NCBI RefSeq assembly: GCF_051062515.1
Contig: NZ_JAMXEK010000002.1
Direction: 5' to 3' (one strand)
DNA: 64,000 nt
Source of the DNA: Aliarcobacter sp017996075
GTDB taxonomy: Bacteria > Campylobacterota > Campylobacteria > Campylobacterales > Arcobacteraceae
The notes under the pieces were generated by a model that had not been told where the DNA came from, made no database searches, and saw only the letters and a program-made list of their open reading frames with translations. How positions within the stretch are numbered: the stretch's first letter is position 1; each line of letters begins with the position of its first letter. Of the stretch, positions 51,138 to 59,384 are shown piece by piece. Position numbers and translations under genes: made by a program.

Positions 51138-53457
51138 CTAACTGCTCATTTAAAAGCTCAGTTTCACAATATTCTTTAAAAGCTCTACTATTTTTAAAGA
51201 AATCTAATAAATCTTTATCTATCTCTCCATCTTTTACCATAAAATCTAATATTTTAAATATTTCACTTAATTTCTTAACTCCTTTATATGGTCTATCATT
51301 TGAACTAAGTGCTTCAAAAATATCAGCTAGAATTAAAATTCTATCTTCTAAAGCTATCTCCTGCTCACTTAATCCTCTAGGATAACCTTTTCCATTTAGT
51401 TTTTCATGGTGATTTACAGCAATATGCATAATATTTGAATACTTTTTAGGAAATGGCAATGCACTCAACATCTCATAAGACAGTGTTGCATGAGAATTCA
51501 TAATATCTTTCTCTTCTTTTGTTAAAGTACCTTTTCTAATTGATATATTATAAACTTCATCATCGCTTAAAAAGTTCTTTTCTATATTATTTTCATAATA
51601 TTTATATAAAGATATCTCCTCAACTCTTTTAATATCAACATCACTCATAAACTCTTGACCTATATTTGCTTTTCTTATAAACTCCAAACTATCTTCAATA
51701 TTTTGTAAATTATAATCGTAACTCTCTTTAGTTAATTTATTCTCTAAAAACTCTATTTTTAAATCTCTTTTAATAATCTCCGCTCTTAATTTTATAAGTT
51801 CAAAACCATCTATAAGTTTTTGAAGTTTTGTACTTTTATCTATTACCCATTCAGGTACTGATATTTTTCCAACATCATGAAGTTTTGCAGCTAATTCAAT
51901 CTCTTTTAAATCATTTTTAGAGTAGTTTATCTCTTTATATATTGTTTTATCTTCATTTATTGAATTTGCAATCATAGGAGCTAATTTTGCCATCTTTGTA
52001 ATATGTGTTGAAGTATGTCTTGATTTTGAATCAATTGCATTTGCAATAGAATTTACAAAGCTTTCCAAAAAGTTTTCTAAGCTATCTATTAAAATAGTAT
52101 TTGTTAAAGCCATAGCAGCTTGTAAAGACAGAGCTTTTATTATCTTTTCATCATAAGAAGTATAAATACTATTTTTCTCTTTTATCTCTTTGTTTATAAG
52201 TTGTATTACACCTATTACATCATTTTCATGATTTACCAAAGGAACTACTAACATTGATTTAGAATCATAATTTTTACTCTTATCAAATGCTTTTGTACCT
52301 TCAAAATTATAATCATTACTATTGTAAACATCTGAAATATTTATAATTTTTTTATCTAAAGCACAAACAACAGCTATCATAGCCCTATTTTCTTCACCAT
52401 TTTCAAGATAAAGAGGTAAAGGATTCCAAGATATTTTTTCCTCTTTTGTTCCTAAAAATATATTAAGAGTTTCATTTTGAACTACTTTAAACTCTAAATG
52501 TTTTTTATCCTGACTTATTAAATATAAAGTTCCTGCATCGCTTTTTGTAAGTTCTCTTATTAGAGTTAAAATCATTTCATATAAATATTCTTTATCATTT
52601 TCACTTGATAACTTTAAATTTATATCCATAACTCTATCTAAAAGTTCAATATCTTGTATTTTTGAGTGAACTTTTAATTCATCAATATAGATAATATCTC
52701 CATCTTCTAAAATTTTTCCACCATTTTTTAAAATACCTAAATCTTCTATCTCTTTTTTTAAAATATTCCGTTGTACTAATTTTAAGTGATATAAAAATAT
52801 CGCTAGATTTTTATTATTTATTTTATTTAAAACCATTTTTAAACTATTAGGAGTTAAATGTTTACTTACTTTTGCAATATTTTCTAAACTATTAGGAAAA
52901 GAGCACTCAATAAAAAGAGCTTTTAGATTTTTTGTATTATTTATATGAGAGATTAAATTATCATTAAAATCAGTATCTCCACTTATTATATAACTACTAC
53001 TATTTTTAGAAACAATATATCCAAAAGAGCCATCAGTATGTTCTGTTTTTATAGCTTTTATTTTAAATTTACCATGAATTATCTCTTCATTTTCTTTTAA
53101 CTCTTTAAATAAAAGAGTATTTTCATCTTTATTTAAAAGCTTAATATTTGAGAAATCTGGCCAAATTTTATTATTAAAAATATGCTCTTTTAAAAATTGG
53201 ATAGTCTCTAATGAGCCATAAACAGTAAGTGGTATTTCTCTTTTTGTAAAATAGTTGTCCAACATAAAAGGAATATCACTTACATGATCTAAGTGAGCAT
53301 GTGTTACAAAAATATGATTTATTTTATAAGCTTCATCATCTAAAGAGTTTATTATATTTCCAGCATCAATAGTAGTGTCATTTGAGATTTGAAAAGAAGT
53401 AGTACCAAAATTCTTTGATTTATTGCCACTACTTCCGAGTATTTTTAGATAATTCAT
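51130..53457 (-). CDS. Three-part phosphodiesterase: class II cAMP-PDE + GAF + HD-GYP
   Basis: This 775-aa soluble protein joins three modules. Residues 1-260 are a metallo-beta-lactamase-fold class II cyclic-nucleotide phosphodiesterase (PDE1/CpdP type): THAHLDH (H53, H55, D57, H58), EHTDGSFGY, SGDTD (D161), ECSFPN, SKHLTP (H200) and YHLKL (H224). Residues about 270-455 form a GAF domain. Residues about 460-775 are an HD-GYP domain with LHDVGK (H527, D528), HHEKLNGKGYPRGL (H683, H684) and ILADIFEALSSNDRPYKG. A ~100-residue helical insert separates the HD and GYP motifs. It should hydrolyse cAMP at one end and cyclic di-GMP at the other. The adenylate cyclase gene overlaps its 3' end. Confidence 0.87.
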   Translation of the reverse strand: MNYLKILGSSGNKSKNFGTTSFQISNDTTIDAGNIINSLDDEAYKINHIFVTHAHLDHVSDIPFMLDNYFTKREIPLTVYGSLETIQFLKEHIFNNKIWPDFSNIKLLNKDENTLLFKELKENEEIIHGKFKIKAIKTEHTDGSFGYIVSKNSSSYIISGDTDFNDNLISHINNTKNLKALFIECSFPNSLENIAKVSKHLTPNSLKMVLNKINNKNLAIFLYHLKLVQRNILKKEIEDLGILKNGGKILEDGDIIYIDELKVHSKIQDIELLDRVMDINLKLSSENDKEYLYEMILTLIRELTKSDAGTLYLISQDKKHLEFKVVQNETLNIFLGTKEEKISWNPLPLYLENGEENRAMIAVVCALDKKIINISDVYNSNDYNFEGTKAFDKSKNYDSKSMLVVPLVNHENDVIGVIQLINKEIKEKNSIYTSYDEKIIKALSLQAAMALTNTILIDSLENFLESFVNSIANAIDSKSRHTSTHITKMAKLAPMIANSINEDKTIYKEINYSKNDLKEIELAAKLHDVGKISVPEWVIDKSTKLQKLIDGFELIKLRAEIIKRDLKIEFLENKLTKESYDYNLQNIEDSLEFIRKANIGQEFMSDVDIKRVEEISLYKYYENNIEKNFLSDDEVYNISIRKGTLTKEEKDIMNSHATLSYEMLSALPFPKKYSNIMHIAVNHHEKLNGKGYPRGLSEQEIALEDRILILADIFEALSSNDRPYKGVKKLSEIFKILDFMVKDGEIDKDLLDFFKNSRAFKEYCETELLNEQLDV

Positions 53458-53515
53458 AAGCTTTCCCTAATTTAGATTATAAATTATTGTATCAAAATTA
53501 GGTTTAATTTTAAAA

Positions 53516-54682
53516 TTATTTTTCTACAAACTCTTTGATTCTATTTATTCCATCTTCTATAGCTTTCATACTTGTAGCAAAAGATAATCTAACATATCCT
53601 TCCATTCCAAAAGCAAGACCAGGAACAAGTGCAACTCCTTTGTTTTCTAGTAAATCAGCACAAAATTTCATAGAGTCATTTGAGTATTTTTTTATATTTA
53701 TAAATAGATAAAAAGCACCATCTGGATCATAACAAGATAGCTTAGAAATATTATTTATAGCTTTAACAGCATAATCTTTTCTTTTTTCAAACTCAATCCT
53801 CATCATCTCAATATCTTTATTGGCTTCACCTTCTAAAGCTACAATTGCTGCATATTGAGTCATAGAATTTACATTTGATGTAACTTGACCTTGTAGTTTT
53901 GACATAGCTTTTGCAAGTGCACTGTTTGGACATGCAACATAACCAAATCTCCAACCAGTCATTGCAACAGATTTACTCAAACCATTTATTGTAACTGTTC
54001 TATTATACATATCAGGACTAACTTCAGCAGTTGCAGTAAATTTTTTACCTTTATATATTAGTTTTTCATACATTTCATCTGATAAAACTATAATATCTGT
54101 ACCTTTTAAAACTTCACCAATAGCTAATAACTCATCTTTTGAGTAAATTGACCCTGTTGGATTTGAAGGAGAATTTAACATTAAAATTTTTGTTTTTGGT
54201 GTAATTTTATCTTTTAATTGTTTTGCTGTAATTTTAAATTCTGTACTCTCATCTGTCTCTATAAATACAGGAACTCCACCGCTATAAACAACTAATTCTG
54301 GATAAGTAACCCAATATGGACTAGGAATTATAACTTCATCACCTTCATCAATTAGTGCTTGGGCTAGATTAAATAAAGAGTGTTTAGCTCCATTACTTAT
54401 TACAATCTTATCCAATGTATAATCTAAATTGTGGTCTTTCTTTAACTTATTAATAATTGCTTGCTTAGTTTCTTTAATACCCTCAACTGCTGTATATTTA
54501 GTTTTTCCTTCATTTATTGCTTTAATAGCTGCATCTTTTACAACTTGTGGCGTATCAAAATCAGGTTCACCTGCACTAAAACTTAGAATATCTTTACCAG
54601 CAGCTTTTAATTCGTTTGCTAAAGCTGTTATAGATAAAGTAAGTGAAGGAGCTAATTTCTCCATTCTATTTGCAATTTTCAT
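53516..54682 (-). CDS. aspC: Class I aminotransferase (aspartate aminotransferase type)
   Basis: This PLP enzyme of fold type I interconverts aspartate and oxaloacetate. I start at the ATG at 54682 (MKIANRMEKLAPS), with GAGGA 8 bases upstream. The frame can be extended to a TTG at 54697, but that would put the ribosome-binding site in the coding part. The protein is about 388 aa. It contains SAGEPDFDTP, NSPSNPTGS, LSDEMYEKLIY, and NGLSKSVAMTGWRFGY with the PLP lysine (about K237) and arginine. The family (Aspartate aminotransferase 1b) may also accept prephenate. The gene stands alone between the phosphodiesterase and a divergent metallopeptidase gene. Confidence 0.9.
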   Translation of the reverse strand: MKIANRMEKLAPSLTLSITALANELKAAGKDILSFSAGEPDFDTPQVVKDAAIKAINEGKTKYTAVEGIKETKQAIINKLKKDHNLDYTLDKIVISNGAKHSLFNLAQALIDEGDEVIIPSPYWVTYPELVVYSGGVPVFIETDESTEFKITAKQLKDKITPKTKILMLNSPSNPTGSIYSKDELLAIGEVLKGTDIIVLSDEMYEKLIYKGKKFTATAEVSPDMYNRTVTINGLSKSVAMTGWRFGYVACPNSALAKAMSKLQGQVTSNVNSMTQYAAIVALEGEANKDIEMMRIEFEKRKDYAVKAINNISKLSCYDPDGAFYLFINIKKYSNDSMKFCADLLENKGVALVPGLAFGMEGYVRLSFATSMKAIEDGINRIKEFVEK

Positions 54683-54720
54683 AATAGTTTTCCTCAATTA
54701 AATTATCATTACACTTATGG

Positions 54721-54744
54721 TATAATCGGGCGGATTTTATCTAA
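54721..54744. promoter_or_regulatory. Overlapping divergent promoters (aminotransferase / metallopeptidase)
   Basis: On the plus strand TATAAT at 54721-54726 lies 38 bases before the TTG at 54765. On the minus strand TAAAAT (54739-54734, in TTAGATAAAATCCGC) serves the aminotransferase gene. The two boxes are 7 bases apart, so each start site would fall at or inside the opposing -10 box, and the two promoters should compete. Confidence 0.5.
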
Positions 54745-54764
54745 AATTTACTTAAAGGTTTTTT

Positions 54765-55358
54765 TTGAATTTTGAAATTAATTTGAATAATAGTGTAATA
54801 AGTGTTGAATTACATAATAAAAAGCATATAAAACATTGCTATTTAAGAATTTTAAGAAAAGATTTATTGCAAATAAAAGCAAATAGATATTTTACAATCT
54901 ATGATGCAAAAGATTTGATAGATAGAAAAAAAGATTGGATATTAGAAAATATAAAAAGAGTAGAAAGTAAAACTTTAGAAGATGGTTATTTTTTATATTT
55001 AGGAGAAAAAAAGCTTTTAAGCGATTTTGCTATAAAAAACCTTGATAGTTTTTATAAAAAAGAGATAGATAGTTTTATTTGTACTTTTATTGAAAAATAT
55101 TCAAATTTAATGCAACTATTTCCAACAAAAATCTCATATAGAAAAAATAAGAGAACTTGGGGTTCTTGTAACTATAAAAATGAGCTAAATTTTAATATAT
55201 TGCTTATGAAATTTCCACTTTATATTATGGAATATATTGTTATTCACGAACTAGCACATATAAAGCATAAAAATCATTCAAAAAAGTTTTGGGAATTAGT
55301 TGAAAAGTACTCTCCAAACTATAAAGAGATAGAAAAAGTATTTAAAACTCTTTTATAA
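54765..55358 (+). CDS. YgjP-type (DUF45) zinc metallopeptidase
   Basis: This 197-aa soluble protein belongs to the WLM/YgjP-like group of M48-type metallopeptidases. The key features are RKNKRTWGSCNYKNELNFN (about 127-145), the zinc motif HELAHIKHKNH (H161, E162, H165) and a third ligand region HSKKFWELVEKYSPNY (H171). The SCN...HELxHxxxxNHxxxFW pattern is diagnostic for the family. A function in the cell is not established. The start is a TTG at 54765 with AAAGG upstream. It converges with the DUF721-like gene, with one base between stops. Confidence 0.8.
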   Translation: MNFEINLNNSVISVELHNKKHIKHCYLRILRKDLLQIKANRYFTIYDAKDLIDRKKDWILENIKRVESKTLEDGYFLYLGEKKLLSDFAIKNLDSFYKKEIDSFICTFIEKYSNLMQLFPTKISYRKNKRTWGSCNYKNELNFNILLMKFPLYIMEYIVIHELAHIKHKNHSKKFWELVEKYSPNYKEIEKVFKTLL

Positions 55359-55359
55359 T

Positions 55360-55800
55360 TTAAATATTACTTTGATTAGTTGAATTTTTTATAATCTCTC
55401 TTATACTTTCAAATTTTTTAAATATTTTTTCATCTTTTGCCCTATTTTCAAAAATTCCAACACTTTTTTCTATATATTTTTTATCTATATTTTCACTCTT
55501 TTTTTTGATTAAATTATCTACACTATTTGACACAAAAAAAACAAAATTTGAAACATCTTTTATATCTGCCATTTTTAAAAGAGCTTTTAGTGTATCTTTG
55601 TTATGTTCAAACTCAACTTTGAAAAGTTGGTGCGTTAGAACAAAATGCATAGTTTGATTTTTAATATATACAAACTTTATGCCACTTTTTAATTTTAAAG
55701 GTAGTATATTTACAAATCTTTTTATCTCTAAAAAGATATTTAATTTATCATAAGAGGGATTATTTGTAATATGATTAAGAATTTCATTAATATTTTTCAT
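55360..55800 (-). CDS. DUF721/DciA-like small protein
   Basis: This 146-aa protein has a first half that looks like the DUF721 (DciA) fold: a short N-terminal helix region, LPLKLKSGIKFVYIKNQTMHFVLTHQLFKVEFEHNKDTLKALL, with alternating strands and a helix. DciA proteins help load the replicative helicase in bacteria that lack DnaC/DnaI. The second half is Lys/Glu-rich and helical. Similarity is weak and judged by eye, so it could be an unrelated protein. Its first 30 bases overlap head to head with the start of the LptM-like gene on the other strand. Confidence 0.5.
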   Translation of the reverse strand: MKNINEILNHITNNPSYDKLNIFLEIKRFVNILPLKLKSGIKFVYIKNQTMHFVLTHQLFKVEFEHNKDTLKALLKMADIKDVSNFVFFVSNSVDNLIKKKSENIDKKYIEKSVGIFENRAKDEKIFKKFESIREIIKNSTNQSNI

Positions 55801-55908
55801 GCTTTTATTATAGCAGGAGTTTTATTTAGTTTTAGTGGTTGCGGTTTTAAAGCTAATCCAGTTTACAAACCAAACGACAAACAACAAGAAAAAACACAAC
55901 AACAATGA
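55771..55908 (+). CDS. Small LptM-like lipoprotein, 45 aa
   Basis: An ATG at 55771 opens a 45-codon frame ending in TGA at 55906-55908. The product has a charged start (MIKNF), a hydrophobic core and the lipobox FSGC followed by GFKANPVYKP. This matches the C-G-x-K/T-x-P-x-Y-x-P pattern of LptM/YifL lipoproteins, which assist oxidative maturation of the LPS translocon LptD. The tail is Lys/Gln-rich. The last codons overlap the nadB ATG (ATGA). Its start lies 30 bases inside the divergent DUF721-like gene. No strong ribosome-binding site is seen. Confidence 0.72.
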   Translation: MIKNFINIFHAFIIAGVLFSFSGCGFKANPVYKPNDKQQEKTQQQ

Positions 55909-57356
55909 TATATGACTACATTATAATTGGAGCTGGAATAGCAGGGCTTAATGCTGCTAGACTTCTACCAAAGAACAAAAGAGTTCTAATTTTGTGCAAA
56001 ATGTCAACGTGGAATTCAAACACTTTTTGGGCTCAAGGTGGAATTGCAAGTGCTGTTGATAAAAGCGACATACCAACTCACATAAAAGATACTCTAGAAG
56101 CAGGTGCTAATTATAACAACCTTGAAGCAGTTGAGCTTTTAAGCAAAGAATCAATTCCTACAATAAAAGAAATTATAGAAGCTGGTATGATTTTTGATAA
56201 AAATGTAGATGGAAATTTAGCATATACAAAAGAAGCAGCACATAGTAGAAATAGAATATTACACGCTCAAGGCGATGCAACCGGAAGAGAGATTCATCTA
56301 TTTTTACTTGAACATTGTCCTCACGAAATAGTAACTCAAGCTGTAGTTTGTGATTTATTAATACAAGATGATATTTGCTATGGAGTTCAATATTTTACTA
56401 GCGAATATGAACAAAAGGTAGCTTTTGCACATAATACAATTATAGCGAGTGGTGGAGTTGGTTCTTTATATAAATATCATACAAATTCAACTGCAAATGC
56501 TGGTGAAATTCATGGAATTATTGCTGAAAAAAACATATCTTTAAAAGATATGGAAATGACACAATTTCATCCAACAGTTTTAAAAGGAACATCGTTTGCT
56601 AGAAAACCACTTTTAAGTGAAGCATTAAGAGGAGAAGGTGCATTTATTGTCGATGAAAACAATAAAAGATTTCTATTTGATTATCATCCTAGTGGTGAGT
56701 TAGCTCCTAGAGATATTGTAAGTCGTGCAATTTTTGACTATAACAAAAAAACAGGTTTGGGTATATTTTTATCTTTTAAAAATTTTGAGAAAAAAGCATT
56801 TAAACAAAGATTTCCAAATATTTATGAAAATATAAAAGATTTAGGATACGAGCTTCCATTTGAAAATGTTCCAATAAGCCCAGCTTTTCACTACTGTATG
56901 GGTGGAATAGAAGTTTCTTTAAATGGATTAGTTAAAAATTTTAAAAATCTTTATGCTATTGGGGAAGTTGCTTGTAATGGTGTTCATGGAGCAAATCGAC
57001 TTGCTTCAAATTCACTTTTAGAAGGTCTTGTTTTTTCAAGAATTGCAGTTAATAAATCTTTAGAAGTTGATTTTAAAATAGATAAACAAAACTATAAAAA
57101 AGAGATAAAAGAGTACATAAGAAACAAAGAGATTGATAAAGATATAAAAGATGATTTAAGAAGAACTATGTGGGAATCTGCTGGAATTGTAAGAACAAAA
57201 AAAGAGCTAAAAGATGCTTTAAACAAAATAGAGAGTTATTTATTACTTGATGTTGGAAGATTATTGTATCTTAGACTTTTAACAGCAAAAACTATACTAA
57301 AAGCTTGTATTCTTAGAGAAAAATCTTTAGGTGCACATTTTATAAAAGAAGATTAA
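55905..57356 (+). CDS. nadB: L-aspartate oxidase NadB
   Basis: NadB is the flavoprotein that oxidises L-aspartate to iminoaspartate, the first step of de novo NAD synthesis. This 483-aa protein has the FAD-binding YIIIGAGIAGLNAAR, WAQGGIASA, SRNRILHAQGDATGREIH (active-site region), TQFHPTVL and GGIEVSLNGLVKNFKNLYAIGEVACNGVHGANRLASNSLLEGL. It is a little shorter than E. coli NadB (540), mainly in the C-terminal helical part. It is coupled to the preceding lipoprotein gene and followed by guaA after 53 bases. Confidence 0.93.
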   Translation: MIYDYIIIGAGIAGLNAARLLPKNKRVLILCKMSTWNSNTFWAQGGIASAVDKSDIPTHIKDTLEAGANYNNLEAVELLSKESIPTIKEIIEAGMIFDKNVDGNLAYTKEAAHSRNRILHAQGDATGREIHLFLLEHCPHEIVTQAVVCDLLIQDDICYGVQYFTSEYEQKVAFAHNTIIASGGVGSLYKYHTNSTANAGEIHGIIAEKNISLKDMEMTQFHPTVLKGTSFARKPLLSEALRGEGAFIVDENNKRFLFDYHPSGELAPRDIVSRAIFDYNKKTGLGIFLSFKNFEKKAFKQRFPNIYENIKDLGYELPFENVPISPAFHYCMGGIEVSLNGLVKNFKNLYAIGEVACNGVHGANRLASNSLLEGLVFSRIAVNKSLEVDFKIDKQNYKKEIKEYIRNKEIDKDIKDDLRRTMWESAGIVRTKKELKDALNKIESYLLLDVGRLLYLRLLTAKTILKACILREKSLGAHFIKED

Positions 57357-57409
57357 AAAGAGTTTTTAGATAAAATATTCGATTAAAATATAGAAGAAAG
57401 GTTAAATAT

Positions 57410-58945
57410 ATGAAGCATGTACCAATAGTTGTATTAGATTTTGGTAGTCAATATACACAAATAATTGCAAGAAAACTAAGAGAAAGCGGAGTTTATTCTG
57501 AAATTGTTCCTTACAATGAATCAATTGAAGATATTATGGCAAGAACTCCAAAAGGGATTATACTTTCAGGTGGTCCAGCTTCTGTTTATGCTAACGATTC
57601 ATATCATCCTGATTCTACAATCTTTGATTTAGGACTTCCAATTTTAGGAATTTGCTATGGAATGCAACTTATTGCTCAACATTTTGGTGGAAGTGTAATT
57701 CCAGCAACAAGTCATGAATATGGAAAAGCAAAACTAGATATTATTGTAGAAAATGAGATTTTTAAAGATACACAAAATGGTCAAATCGTTTGGATGAGCC
57801 ATGGAGATAGAGTTGAATCAATTCCATCTGGATTTGAAAAAATTGCAATTAGCGAAAATTCTCCTTATGCAGCTATTGCTGATACAAATAGAAATATTTA
57901 TGCTTTCCAATTTCATCCTGAAGTTTATCACTCAGAATGTGGTAGCAAACTTCTTAAAAACTTTGCAAAATATATTTGTGGATGTGAAAGCACTTGGAAT
58001 ATGGGTTCTTTTGCAAAAGAGCAAATAGAAAGAGTTAAAAAACAAGTTGGAAATAAAAAAGTTCTTTGTGCTGTTTCAGGTGGAGTTGATAGCTCTGTTG
58101 TTGCAACTCTTCTTTTTGAAGCAATTGGAAATCAAGTAATTCCAGTATTTGTTGATAATGGACTTTTAAGAGCAAACGAAAGAGAACAAGTTGAAACTAT
58201 CTTTAAGTCAAGAGGTATTGATTTAATTACTGTTGATGCAAGTGAGCAATTTTTAACAAAATTAGCAGGTGTAACTGATCCTGAAACAAAAAGAAAAATA
58301 ATTGGTGAAACATTTATTGAAGTATTTGACAAAGAGGCAAAAAAACACGAAGGTGTTGAATTTTTAGCTCAAGGAACTTTATATACAGATGTTATTGAAT
58401 CTGTTTCTGTAAAAGGTCCTTCAAAAACTATAAAATCTCACCACAATGTAGGAGGACTACCTGATTGGATGAAATTTGAACTTGTTGAACCTCTAAGAGA
58501 AATCTTTAAAGATGAAGTAAGAGAGCTTGGACTTGAGCTTGGACTTCCTAGAAATATGATAAATAGACATCCATTCCCTGGACCTGGACTTGCTATTAGA
58601 GTTATGGGAGATGTAAACAAACCTGACTTAGATTTATTAAGAAAGGCAGATGTTATCTTACTAGATGTTTTACACTCAACTGGATATTATGAAAAAACTT
58701 GGCAAGCATTTACAGTGTTATTAAATGTAAAATCTGTTGGAGTTATGGGAGATAATAGAACTTATGACAACACTGTTTGTGTAAGAATAGTAGATGCAAC
58801 AGATGGTATGACAGCAACTTTTGCACATATTCCTCATGATATACTTGAAACTATCTCAAGAAGAATTATAAATGAAGTAGATGGAATAAATAGAGTAGTT
58901 TATGATATCTCTTCAAAACCACCAGCAACTATTGAGTGGGAATAA
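57410..58945 (+). CDS. guaA: GMP synthase (glutamine-hydrolysing)
   Basis: GuaA converts XMP to GMP. This 511-aa protein has an N-terminal class I glutamine amidotransferase: GICYGMQL (nucleophile C near 84) and FQFHPEVYHSE (His/Glu). The ATP-pyrophosphatase domain has AVSGGVDSSV (P-loop). The C-terminal dimerisation domain has NRHPFPGPGLAIRVMGD and ends KPPATIEWE, the usual GuaA terminus. It is full length. GAAAGG precedes the ATG. A hairpin lies just after the stop, before the HNH gene. Confidence 0.97.
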   Translation: MKHVPIVVLDFGSQYTQIIARKLRESGVYSEIVPYNESIEDIMARTPKGIILSGGPASVYANDSYHPDSTIFDLGLPILGICYGMQLIAQHFGGSVIPATSHEYGKAKLDIIVENEIFKDTQNGQIVWMSHGDRVESIPSGFEKIAISENSPYAAIADTNRNIYAFQFHPEVYHSECGSKLLKNFAKYICGCESTWNMGSFAKEQIERVKKQVGNKKVLCAVSGGVDSSVVATLLFEAIGNQVIPVFVDNGLLRANEREQVETIFKSRGIDLITVDASEQFLTKLAGVTDPETKRKIIGETFIEVFDKEAKKHEGVEFLAQGTLYTDVIESVSVKGPSKTIKSHHNVGGLPDWMKFELVEPLREIFKDEVRELGLELGLPRNMINRHPFPGPGLAIRVMGDVNKPDLDLLRKADVILLDVLHSTGYYEKTWQAFTVLLNVKSVGVMGDNRTYDNTVCVRIVDATDGMTATFAHIPHDILETISRRIINEVDGINRVVYDISSKPPATIEWE

Positions 58946-58950
58946 AATAA

Positions 58951-58975
58951 AGCAGTATCTTTTAACTTGATACTG
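58951..58975 (+). repeat. Hairpin after guaA
   Basis: GCAGTATC (58951-58958) and GATACTGC (58968-58975) form an 8-bp stem with a 9-base loop, starting 5 bases after the guaA stop. No T run follows on the plus strand, so it is a weak terminator or a mRNA 3'-end stabiliser. It covers the earliest possible TTG start of the next ORF. Confidence 0.5.
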
Positions 58976-58993
58976 CGTCAAATAAGAAAATCA

Positions 58994-59308
58994 ATGGCAA
59001 ATAATTGGAATATACCTTCTTTTTTAGAACAAGAAATTAGACAAAGAGATAAAGTTTGTGTTTATTGTGGCGTAGAATTTACTTCTGTTAAAGTTTCTAA
59101 AAAAACAGCTGCAAGTTGGGAACATATAATCAATGATGCTAAGATTATTACAAGAGAGAATATAGCTTTATGTTGTTGTGGTTGTAATGCAAGTAAAGGA
59201 CAAAAACGACTTTCAATTTGGCTTCAATCAAAATATTGTAAAAATAAAAATATTAATTCTGAAAATGTTGCTCAAGTTATCAAAGATGCTATAAAAAATG
59301 GGCAATAA
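58994..59308 (+). CDS. HNH-endonuclease-like zinc protein, about 104 aa
   Basis: I start at the ATG at 58994 (MANNWNIPSFLEQEI). The longer frame from a TTG at 58967 would begin inside the post-guaA hairpin. The protein has the HNH pattern: CVYC (C22, C25), SWEHIIND (His 44 of the HNH), then ENIALCCCGCNASKGQK with paired cysteines and Asn. The second zinc pair is drawn from C60-C64. The tail is basic and helical. HNH proteins of this size are nucleases of mobile or defence origin or of unknown housekeeping role. There is no integrase or restriction gene nearby. It follows guaA in the same direction. Confidence 0.72.
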   Translation: MANNWNIPSFLEQEIRQRDKVCVYCGVEFTSVKVSKKTAASWEHIINDAKIITRENIALCCCGCNASKGQKRLSIWLQSKYCKNKNINSENVAQVIKDAIKNGQ

Positions 59309-59343
59309 AAGAAGTATTTTCTGTGTTATCAACTTTTTTTTCG

Positions 59344-59365
59344 TTCCCAAGCTCTAGCTTGGGAA
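59344..59365. repeat. REP-like palindrome
   Basis: TTCCCAAGCT and AGCTTGGGAA are perfect 10-bp inverted arms separated by CT, in the wider context CGTTCCCAAGCTCTAGCTTGGGAATGC. This GC-richer palindrome between the stop codons of the HNH and SelO genes resembles the GTTCCCA(C/A)GC...TGGGAA(C/T)G extragenic palindromes of many bacteria. I saw no second copy in this window. Confidence 0.6.
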
Positions 59366-59384
59366 TGCATAAGTTAAATCTTAT

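Noticed and set aside
58967..58993. Upstream TTG start for the HNH protein
   Set aside because: It lies inside the hairpin that follows guaA and has no ribosome-binding site. The ATG at 58994 gives a more natural N-terminus.
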